Part shown: positions 1 to 5,280 of the stretch, one piece after another | Layout: the number at the start of each line of letters is the position of its first letter | Position numbering within the stretch: position 1 is the first letter of the stretch | DNA from: DATECU01 sp035286745 | Lineage (GTDB): Bacteria; Acidobacteriota; Vicinamibacteria; Fen-336 | Reading direction: 5' to 3' | NCBI GenBank assembly: GCA_035286745.1 | Contig: DATECU010000166.1 | Span: 1 to 5,455, forward strand | DNA length: 5,455 nt | Made by a program: the position numbers and the translations under genes | The notes under the pieces: generated by a model | What the model was told of the DNA's origin: nothing | The model's input: only the letters and a program-made list of their open reading frames with translations | Database searches by the model: none

Positions 1-878
1 CCGCTCGACAGAAAGCGAATGACCGCCTCGATCTTGGGTCCCATGCTGCCCGGCGGGAAGTGCCCTTGGGCCTGCAGCCGCTCGATTTCTTGCAGGGTGA
101 CCGCATCGAGCGCCTGCTGCTCGGGTTTGCCGTAGTTTACGAAGACCTTGGGAACTGCGGTCAGGATCACCAGAAGCGAGGCGCCCACGTCGGTCGCCAG
201 CACCGCCGAGGTCAGGTCCTTGTCGATCACCGCCTCGATGCCGGCGTAGCCGTCTTCCGGGGTTCGTTTGATGGGGATGCCGCCCCCGCCGCAGGCGATC
301 ACCACGTGGCCGGCCCGGGTGGCGTCCCGGATCATGTGGCGCTGCACGACCTTGAGCGGCTTGGGCGAGGGCACCAGCCGCCGCCAGCCCCGGCCCGCGT
401 CTTCCTTGACCCGCCAGCCCAACTGGTCGCGCCGGCGCTCCGCCTCTTCCCGGCTCAGAAAAGGGCCGATCGGCTTGCTGGGGTCCTGGAAGGCGGGATC
501 GTGCTCGTCCACCAGCACCTGGGTGACCACCGTCACCACATAACGCTTCGAATTCCGCCGGCGCAGCTCGTTGAGCAGGCTCTGCTGCAGGATGTAGCCC
601 AGGCTGCCTTCGGTCATGGCCACCAGCACGTCCAGCGGCATCTGCGGCACCTCCTGCCGTGCCAGCTCGTGCTGGATCAGCAGGCTCCCCACCTGGGGTC
701 CGTTGCCGTGGGTGACCACCAGGTGGTAGTCGCGCTCCACCAGGTGCATGAGCAGGGCGGCGATCTTCTCCGCGTTCTGCTCGTGCTCCTCGATGGTGCC
801 CTTCTCGCCGGCCTGCATGAAGGCGTGCCCGCCCATGGCGATGAGCACGATGGGATGCTGGTTGGCGGTTTCGGGCAC
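1..878 (-). CDS. arcC: Carbamate kinase, C-terminus cut by the window edge
   Basis: This is a carbamate kinase of the amino acid kinase fold. The family catalyses reversible phosphoryl transfer between carbamoyl phosphate and ADP in the cytoplasm, usually making ATP at the end of arginine, agmatine or purine-ring catabolism. 292 residues are visible; family members have about 310, so roughly 20 are missing. Visible motifs are GGHA (16-19, usually GGNA), THGNGPQVG (56-64), SKPIGPF (134-140), RRLVPSPKP (166-174), CGGGGIP (196-202), VIDKDLTSA (217-225), VNYGKP (247-252) and PGSMGPK (276-282). The lysines at 135, 220 and 282 match those conserved in the family. The start is GTG at 878-876, chosen for a GGAGG five bases upstream. 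It lies 19 bp after the nucleoside kinase stop, so the two are probably co-transcribed. No arginine deiminase or carbamoyltransferase gene is in view, so its pathway is unknown. The family call is firm; the exact substrate is less so because of the Asn-to-His change in GGNA. Confidence 0.95.
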   Translation of the reverse strand, partial: MPETANQHPIVLIAMGGHAFMQAGEKGTIEEHEQNAEKIAALLMHLVERDYHLVVTHGNGPQVGSLLIQHELARQEVPQMPLDVLVAMTEGSLGYILQQSLLNELRRRNSKRYVVTVVTQVLVDEHDPAFQDPSKPIGPFLSREEAERRRDQLGWRVKEDAGRGWRRLVPSPKPLKVVQRHMIRDATRAGHVVIACGGGGIPIKRTPEDGYAGIEAVIDKDLTSAVLATDVGASLLVILTAVPKVFVNYGKPEQQALDAVTLQEIERLQAQGHFPPGSMGPKIEAVIRFLSS

Positions 879-883
879 GTTCG

Positions 884-888
884 CCTCC
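884..888 (-). promoter_or_regulatory. Shine-Dalgarno site of carbamate kinase
   Basis: The minus strand reads GGAGG, with five bases (cgaac) before the GTG at 878-876. It lies inside the 19-bp gap after the upstream stop codon. It settles the GTG start and lets carbamate kinase be translated independently within a shared message. Confidence 0.8.
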
Positions 889-897
889 GTTAGTCGC

Positions 898-2622
898 TCA
901 AGCCGAGGGTGTGGGCCAGAGCCGAAAGCCCTCCAGGATGGAGCCGCCGATGAACTCGCGCAGGATGGAGTTGTCGGGCACTGTGTCGGGAGTCGCCGGC
1001 TGGAACCACTGCAAGAAGGAGAGCAGGCGATTCGCCTCCACGAACTCCGGGGTGGTGGGCCGCACCTGCAACAGCAGCGGTTCGGCCAGGGGCCTGAGCA
1101 CCGCCAACTCGTGCACCAGGGCGGAGTTGAAGACGGCGTCGCTGTTCTCCTGGAAGGGGAAGATGTGCTGCTTCTCGCCGCGGGTGACCGAGCCCCAGCG
1201 GGCCACCGTATCCCGCGCTCCATACCCGCGTTTGGCGGCATCGCGCACGATGCGCCGGATCAGGCGGCAGTCGGTGGTGCTCACCCGGTTGTGCCGATCC
1301 AGGTTGAGCTGGGTGAGCGCCGACACGTACACGCGGTAGACGCGTTCGCCGGGCACCCCCGGCACCAGGCTGGGGTTCAGGCCGTGGATGCCCTCCAGGA
1401 TCACGATGTTGTCGGGCTCCAGGGCCACCGTGGGACCCTCCTCGCCCCGCCCCTTGATGAAGTTGTACTGGGGCAGGGTCACTTTCCGCCCGGCCAGAAG
1501 CTCCACCAGGTTGTCATTGAAGAGCCTGAGGTCCAGGGCCTGCAAGCCCTCGAAGTCCGGTTTGCCCTCGGCGTCCTTGGGCGTCTTGTCGCGGTCCAGG
1601 AAGTAGTCGTCGAGGCTCACCTGGAAGGGCCGGAGGCCGCGGGCCAGAAGCTGGACCGCCAAACGCTTGGAGAAAGTGGTCTTGCCGGACGAGGAGGGTC
1701 CCGCCACCAGCACCAGCTTCACCCTGCCCCGGGTGGCCGCGATCTCGGCGGCGATCTCGGCGATGCGGGCGGCGTGCAGCGCCTCCCCCACCAGCGAGAT
1801 CTCGGGCAGTCGGCCGGCAGCGATGGCATCGTTGAGCGCCCCGGCGCTGCGGATCCCCAACCGGTCCAGCCAGTCGCTGGCCTCCTCGTACACCGCGAAC
1901 AGCTTGGGATATGGCACCGTGGGCTCGATCACCTCCGGCCGGTTCTGGTGCGGGAAGTGCAGCATGAAGCCCGGCGGGAAGGCGGAGAGCGCGAAGTGCT
2001 TGAGGTAGCCCGCGGAGGGCGTCATGTACCCCTGGAAGTAGTCCCAGCGACCGCGCAGGCCGTAGAGGGTGAGCGTGTCTTTGCGGCGGTGGGCGAAGAG
2101 CCGCGCCTTGTCCTCCTCGCCGCGGCTCCTGAAGATCTCGAGCGCCGCGTGGGCCGGCATCTGCGCGCGGGTGATGGGCGTGTCCGCAGCCACCAGCTCC
2201 CGCATGTGGGTTTCGATGCGGGCCAGCTCCTGCTGGCTGAAGGGCGCGCGCCCCCTCACCTCACAGAAGTAACCGGCGACGCTGGCCGCGGAGTGCTCGA
2301 TGAAGACCTGGGCCTCGGGAAAGACCTCGGCCGCCGCGGTCACCAGCAGGAAGACCAGCGAGCGCCGGTAGATGCGCATGCCATCGTCGTCGGTCACCGT
2401 CACCGGCACCAGGTCGCTGTCGTAGCCGAGCGGTTCCGTCAGCTCGCGCAGCCGGCCGTTCAGCAGGGCCGCCGTGCAGACGGGCTGCCCGTCTTGGCTG
2501 GCTGCCGCCACCACTCGCTCCAGGGGTGTACCCGGAGGCGCTTCGAACACGCGCCCGTCGGGGAAGCGAGCCTGGGCTGTCTCTCGGGGACGGCCGGGGA
2601 CGACGCGGGTCGGGTCGCTCAA
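898..2622 (-). CDS. TGS-domain nucleoside kinase (phosphoribulokinase/uridine kinase family)
   Basis: This 574-residue cytoplasmic protein fuses three parts. Residues ~17-75 are a TGS-like domain. Residues ~80-240 resemble the second N-terminal (editing-like) domain of threonyl-tRNA synthetase, keeping a lone EHS at 109-111. Residues ~300-515 are a P-loop kinase of the uridine kinase/phosphoribulokinase family. Kinase motifs are the Walker A GPSSSGKTT (308-316), SLDDYF (336-341), DFEGLQALD (356-364), ILEGIHGLN (408-416) and RLIRRIVRD (453-461). The C-terminus has the SILREFIGGS signature (552-561) typical of this long family. Such proteins are usually 550-590 residues and annotated as nucleoside kinase; the substrate here cannot be read from sequence. 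The reading frame stays open upstream to 3138, but that part is antisense to yjbQ. No ATG or GTG occurs in frame just upstream of the TGS domain, so I chose TTG at 2622-2620, ten bases after a TATAAT. It heads the unit with carbamate kinase. The family call is firm; the start is moderately sure. Confidence 0.92.
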   Translation of the reverse strand: MSDPTRVVPGRPRETAQARFPDGRVFEAPPGTPLERVVAAASQDGQPVCTAALLNGRLRELTEPLGYDSDLVPVTVTDDDGMRIYRRSLVFLLVTAAAEVFPEAQVFIEHSAASVAGYFCEVRGRAPFSQQELARIETHMRELVAADTPITRAQMPAHAALEIFRSRGEEDKARLFAHRRKDTLTLYGLRGRWDYFQGYMTPSAGYLKHFALSAFPPGFMLHFPHQNRPEVIEPTVPYPKLFAVYEEASDWLDRLGIRSAGALNDAIAAGRLPEISLVGEALHAARIAEIAAEIAATRGRVKLVLVAGPSSSGKTTFSKRLAVQLLARGLRPFQVSLDDYFLDRDKTPKDAEGKPDFEGLQALDLRLFNDNLVELLAGRKVTLPQYNFIKGRGEEGPTVALEPDNIVILEGIHGLNPSLVPGVPGERVYRVYVSALTQLNLDRHNRVSTTDCRLIRRIVRDAAKRGYGARDTVARWGSVTRGEKQHIFPFQENSDAVFNSALVHELAVLRPLAEPLLLQVRPTTPEFVEANRLLSFLQWFQPATPDTVPDNSILREFIGGSILEGFRLWPTPSA

Positions 2623-2632
2623 GGTGCGGGCG

Positions 2633-2638
2633 ATTATA
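2633..2638 (-). promoter_or_regulatory. -10 box (TATAAT) of the kinase operon
   Basis: A perfect TATAAT on the minus strand, followed by cgcccgcacc and then the chosen TTG start. Transcription would begin about 7 bases downstream, leaving a leader of only a few bases. No good -35 is seen: the hexamer 17 bp upstream reads GGCAAG. There is no Shine-Dalgarno site before the TTG. A perfect -10 in such GC-rich DNA is unlikely by chance, but promoter function is inferred. Confidence 0.55.
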
Positions 2639-2666
2639 GCCCGCCGGCCGCACCCCTTGCCCCGCG

Positions 2667-2689
2667 GCGTGAGGGTGCTAGCCTCACGC
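2667..2689. repeat. Inverted repeat (8-bp arms) in the divergent control region
   Basis: GCGTGAGG (2667-2674) and its exact reverse complement CCTCACGC (2682-2689) flank a 7-base spacer, GTGCTAG. The right arm ends two bases before the yjbQ ATG, and the repeat overlaps that gene's -10-like hexamer. The left arm sits about 28 bp upstream of the TATAAT of the divergent kinase operon. The spacing suits a dimeric repressor operator for yjbQ, possibly also acting on the kinase operon. A hairpin at the 5' end of a message is the alternative. No regulator gene is visible. Confidence 0.5.
2679..2684 (+). promoter_or_regulatory. Putative -10 element of yjbQ
   Basis: TAGCCT (pattern TANNNT) ends 7 bases before the ATG at 2692, with a TTGCCC (2657-2662) 16 bp upstream as a possible -35. 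The predicted start point falls on or next to the ATG, which would give a leaderless mRNA. The nearest purine run (GAGGG, 2671-2675) is 16 bases from the ATG, too far for a Shine-Dalgarno site. Confidence 0.35.
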
Positions 2690-2691
2690 TC

Positions 2692-3117
2692 ATGGCCATC
2701 GTCACCGACACCCTCACGGTTGCGAGCAAGGGCGACACCGACATCGTCGACATCACCCGCAAGGTCCAGGACGTGGTCCGCCGTCACGCCTTCCGAGAGG
2801 GCCAGGCCCTGGTCTTCGTCGCCGGCTCCACGGCGGGCCTCACCACCATCGAGTACGAGCCGGGGTTGCTCCAGGACCTGCCCGCCGCCTTCGAGCGCTG
2901 GGCCCCCCGCGACCTTCGCTATGCGCACGAGGAAGCCTGGCACGACGGCAACGGCCACTCCCACGTGAGGGCCAGCCTGCTGGGTCCCTCCCTCACGGTG
3001 CCCTTCCGAGAGGGCCGACTGCTGCTGGGAACCTGGCAGCAGGTGGTGCTGGTCGACTTCGACAACCGCCCCCGGCAGCGTCAGGTGGTGGTGCAGCTGG
3101 CGGGCGAGCGCGGGTGA
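2692..3117 (+). CDS. yjbQ: YjbQ/UPF0047 family protein
   Basis: This 141-residue protein is full length for the YjbQ (UPF0047) family, a small soluble cytoplasmic fold. Some databases name the family 'secondary thiamine-phosphate synthase enzyme' from weak activity of a homologue; its main role is not settled. Diagnostic stretches are GSTAGLTTIEYEPGL (45-59), the histidine-rich GNGHSH (86-91) with H84 close by, RASLLGPSLTVPF (93-105) and LLLGTWQQVVLVDFDNRPR (110-128). The clustered histidines 84, 89 and 91 probably form the metal or active site. The ATG at 2692 is the natural family start, and the MAIVTDTLTV opening matches the usual first strand. The gene is divergent from the kinase operon with 69 bp between start codons, and the next plus-strand gene is 212 bp away, so it is probably monocistronic. 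No Shine-Dalgarno site precedes it. The long minus-strand frame across it is antisense shadow. Confidence 0.95.
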   Translation: MAIVTDTLTVASKGDTDIVDITRKVQDVVRRHAFREGQALVFVAGSTAGLTTIEYEPGLLQDLPAAFERWAPRDLRYAHEEAWHDGNGHSHVRASLLGPSLTVPFREGRLLLGTWQQVVLVDFDNRPRQRQVVVQLAGERG

Positions 3118-3329
3118 CGACGGAAACCACAGAGGCACGGAACCTGGCGATCAGCTTTCAGCACTCAGAGGTCAGCCACGGATGGCGTCCGAGGCTGTGG
3201 AGAGCGAACCGACTCGCAACGTGGCTGCTGTCGTTGCTGAGCGCTGCGGCTGTGTGCTGGCGGGACTGCCGACTCGCCCTGTGACACCCCTCACACCTCG
3301 CGCCGGGCCCGGGCTCCATACTGCAGTCC
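3118..3329. other. Intergenic spacer between yjbQ and the beta-helix gene
   Basis: I see no gene here. 'accacagaggcac' near 3126-3138 resembles a short phrase often seen in degenerate form between genes of many bacteria. CCGACTCGC occurs twice (3209-3217 and 3269-3277), exactly 60 bp apart. CCGGGCCCGG (3303-3312) is a perfect palindrome just before the next gene. CATACT (3317-3322) ends 7 bases before the ATG at 3330 and could be its -10 element, without a convincing -35. No strong terminator hairpin with a T-run follows yjbQ. Confidence 0.4.
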
Positions 3330-4619
3330 ATGAGGACCCCAGCACTGCCCCTCACCCTGGCGGTCGTGCTTCTCGCCCCAACGGCTGGGGCCGACGAGGA
3401 CGCCCCGTCCGCCCCACCGCCCGCCTGTGCTTCGGTCACGCCGATCCCGCTGGTCAACCCCACAGTCCTCGGTGACGGAACTCCCGGCAGCGTCACCACC
3501 GCCGCCATTCAGGCGGCACTGAGCGCAGGCGGCCACATCCGCTTCAACGTCGGATCAGGGCCGGTGACCATCGACGTCACCGGCGAGCTGACCGTCAACA
3601 AGGCCACCGTGCTGGACGGCGGCGGCAACGTAACGCTCAGCGGGCGCGGGCTCAACCGGGTCCTCAGGGTGTTGAACGCGGTGATCGCGAGCCAGGCCTA
3701 CCTGTTCGGCTTGCAGAACATCACGATCGCGAACGGCGCCACCCCGGGCGACAGTGGGGCGGGGATGCTTACCGGCAGGAGCGGCGACTGGCAGGCGGTG
3801 GACCTGCGCATCGTCAACGTGACCTTCCAGAACAACGTCGCCATCGCCACCGCGCAGGACGACGGTGGAGGAGCCATCTACGCGGTAGGCGCGCGAGAGC
3901 TGCTGATTGCCGAGAGCGTCTTCGAAGGCAACCGGGGCAGCAACGGAGGGGCCCTCTACTCGCTGGGCACCAAGACCGTCACCATCCTCGGCTCGCGCTT
4001 CAGCGACAACACGGCGACCGGGACCGGAGGCAACCCAGGAAACGGCGGGAACGGCGGCGCCATCGGCGTCGACGGCGCCCAGCGCACGGTGACCCTGTGC
4101 GGCGCCCGGATCCTGGGCAACCACTCGAACGCCTACGGAACCGGCTTCTTCTCCGTCGGCTACGACGCCCAGAGCCCCACCACCTTCTACCGCACCACCT
4201 TCGCCGGCAACGTGCAGACGTCCTCGACCGAGTTCGCCGGCGGCGCCTACGTGCAGGGCGTGCCCTTCACCATTACCGAGTCGAGCTTCCTCCAGAACGA
4301 GGCCAACGGCTACGCCGGGCTCTTCCTGGGACCCGGCGCGACGGGGACCATCGAGAACTCGACGTTCTACGGCAACCTGGCGCGGCAGGCCCTGGGCGGC
4401 GGGATTGCCGTAGGCACGACGGCGCCGGTGACGATCGTGAACTCCACCATCGTCGGGAACCAGGCGCCGGGCGTGAACGCGTTTGGCGGAGGCATTCAGG
4501 TGGGCGCCTCCAACGCGCTTACCTTGCGCAACGTGGTCCTCGCCTTCAACACCGGGGGCAACGTGTGGAACCCCTGGAACATCAGCCGCACGGTGGCGGG
4601 GTCGCACGTCGTCCAGTAG
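3330..4619 (+). CDS. Secreted right-handed parallel beta-helix protein, ended by a premature TAG
   Basis: This 429-residue frame begins with a signal peptide: MRTP, a hydrophobic run over about residues 5-19, and probable cleavage after TAGA (21). The product is therefore exported. A linker rich in Pro and Ala is followed by LGDGTPGSVTTAAIQAAL, the N-terminal cap usual in secreted beta-helix proteins, and then LDGGGNVTLSG. About six coils follow with the pattern S-x-F/I-x-x-N ... GG-A/G: SVFEGNRGSNGGALYS, SRFSDN, TTFAGN, SSFLQN, STFYGN and STIVGN. Such solenoids often bind or cleave surface or extracellular polysaccharides. No catalytic site can be named, so an adhesive or structural role is equally possible. 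Only two cysteines remain in the predicted mature chain (34 and 256). The ATG is chosen because it directly precedes the signal peptide; no Shine-Dalgarno site is present. The TAG at codon 430 interrupts a longer gene, as the 90 codons after it show. I cannot tell pseudogene from sequencing error or readthrough. Confidence 0.85.
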   Translation: MRTPALPLTLAVVLLAPTAGADEDAPSAPPPACASVTPIPLVNPTVLGDGTPGSVTTAAIQAALSAGGHIRFNVGSGPVTIDVTGELTVNKATVLDGGGNVTLSGRGLNRVLRVLNAVIASQAYLFGLQNITIANGATPGDSGAGMLTGRSGDWQAVDLRIVNVTFQNNVAIATAQDDGGGAIYAVGARELLIAESVFEGNRGSNGGALYSLGTKTVTILGSRFSDNTATGTGGNPGNGGNGGAIGVDGAQRTVTLCGARILGNHSNAYGTGFFSVGYDAQSPTTFYRTTFAGNVQTSSTEFAGGAYVQGVPFTITESSFLQNEANGYAGLFLGPGATGTIENSTFYGNLARQALGGGIAVGTTAPVTIVNSTIVGNQAPGVNAFGGGIQVGASNALTLRNVVLAFNTGGNVWNPWNISRTVAGSHVVQ

Positions 4620-4892
4620 CCGCAGTTCCGGCCGCCGCCCAGCAACCAGGCCGAGCCGGCGGCGGTTGCGACCTCGCAGACCTGGGCCGACCCGCTGATC
4701 CTGGCCCCCGCCTGGAACGGCGGCCCCACCAAGACGATGGCGCTCACCGGCACCAGCCCGGCACGAGACATCGGGACCACCAGCGGCGCCCCTGCCATCG
4801 ACCAGCGCGGCGTCCTCCGCGACGGCACCCCCGATCTCGGCGCCTACGAGTTCTCGACCGACGTCATCTTCGCCGACGGCTTCGAGCCTTAG
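4620..4892 (+). pseudogene. In-frame C-terminal continuation of the beta-helix gene beyond the amber codon
   Basis: Reading on in the same frame after the TAG at 4617-4619 gives 90 more sense codons before TAG at 4890-4892. They keep the GC-rich third positions of the gene and the features expected at the end of such proteins: NGGPTKTMALTGTSPARDIG, then IDQRGVLRDG and DLGAYEF, which is the choice-of-anchor-Q type C-terminal segment, and a final VIFADGFEP tail. The junction HVVQ-stop-PQFRPP matches a context where Trp is usual (VQWP), so one G-to-A change turning TGG into TAG explains it. The undamaged protein would have 520 residues. If the stop is real and not suppressed, the truncated product loses its presumed C-terminal anchoring region. 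Confidence 0.8.
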
Positions 4893-4957
4893 CGCCTCAC
4901 CTATCGTCGGATCTGCGGGAGCGGCGGCACCGGCACCGGCTGCTTCTGGATCTTCTT

Positions 4958-5152
4958 CTACAGGTAGCGGATTGCCGCCTCCAGTTGGCCGTCCTGGCCC
5001 TCGAGGCTGGCCTCGGGCAGGTTTGTCAACCGCCAGGTCCGGCCGACCGCTGCGCGGGCGAACACCGGGTACAATCCAGATGGCACGCCGCACGCGGTCC
5101 AGTCCAACTCGCCGTGCAGGCAGTCGCCCCAGCGGGGCCCATGGGCCGCCAC
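4958..5152 (-). CDS. Possible small protein of 64 residues, unrecognised
   Basis: A GTG-started minus-strand frame of 64 codons, convergent with the beta-helix gene and ending 65 bp beyond its stop. Third positions are mostly G or C, and the composition is protein-like: WTACGVPSGLYPVF in the middle and LEGQDGQLEAAIRYL at the end. No signal peptide or membrane segment is seen. The ending loosely recalls the 'GG.DGEL.AA.RYL' stretch of manganese catalase/CotJC proteins, but the rest does not fit, so I give no function. There is no properly spaced Shine-Dalgarno site: a G-run abuts the GTG. In DNA this GC-rich, frames of this length arise by chance. It may be a gene remnant or no gene at all. 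Confidence 0.2.
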   Translation of the reverse strand: MAAHGPRWGDCLHGELDWTACGVPSGLYPVFARAAVGRTWRLTNLPEASLEGQDGQLEAAIRYL

Positions 5153-5269
5153 CCCCCGCTTGGGACTGCGGGATCTAGGCGATGCGCCGCCGATGGATGC
5201 GCTGCACCTACCGAGCGAATTCCGGCAAGGACGGTCGGCCGCCCGAGGCGATCTCGGTGCTGGGCGAAC

Positions 5270-5275
5270 GGGAGG
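5270..5275 (+). promoter_or_regulatory. Shine-Dalgarno site of the membrane-anchored reductase-like gene
   Basis: GGGAGG lies five bases before ATG 5281 and eight before ATG 5284. It favors these starts over the in-frame ATGs at 5182 and 5197, which have no comparable site. Confidence 0.65.
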
Positions 5276-5280
5276 ATCTG

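Larger units (their letters stand above)
4893..5280. other. Region without a clear gene between the beta-helix gene and the reductase-like gene
   Basis: No confident gene lies here. The beta-helix frame runs open for 24 further codons after its stop (CGSGGTGTG, then FWIFFYR) to a TAG at 4965-4967; this looks like chance. A small minus-strand frame (4958-5152) is listed separately. On the plus strand, a frame in phase with the gene at 5281 is open from ATG 5182, just after an in-frame TAG at 5176-5178, so that gene might start earlier. TACAAT (5070-5075) resembles a -10 box but has no matching -35. No clear rho-independent terminator is seen. Confidence 0.4.

Noticed and set aside
60..893. A 277-codon plus-strand frame at the left edge
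   Set aside because: It is the shadow of carbamate kinase, whose minus-strand frame is unmistakable. The plus-strand translation is rich in His, Gln and Leu with no motif.
748..3117. A 789-codon plus-strand frame ending in YjbQ
   Set aside because: Only its last 141 codons match a protein family. The rest is antisense to the nucleoside kinase and carbamate kinase; the frame is merely open upstream of the true ATG at 2692.
2623..3138. 172-codon N-terminal extension of the nucleoside kinase frame on the minus strand
   Set aside because: It is antisense to the complete yjbQ gene and would place the start far upstream of the TGS domain. The TATAAT at 2638-2633 and the family length support the TTG at 2622.
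4893..4967. Readthrough of the second TAG to extend the beta-helix protein by 24 residues
   Set aside because: The DGFEP end is already a natural terminus, and the extension (CGSGGTGTG, FWIFFYR) shows no family resemblance. It is probably a chance open stretch.
3555..5093. A 512-codon open frame on the minus strand across the beta-helix gene
   Set aside because: It is antisense to a recognisable secreted beta-helix protein, its translation is low-complexity in Gly, Ala, Val and Arg with no known motif, and long antisense frames are common where third positions are nearly all G or C.
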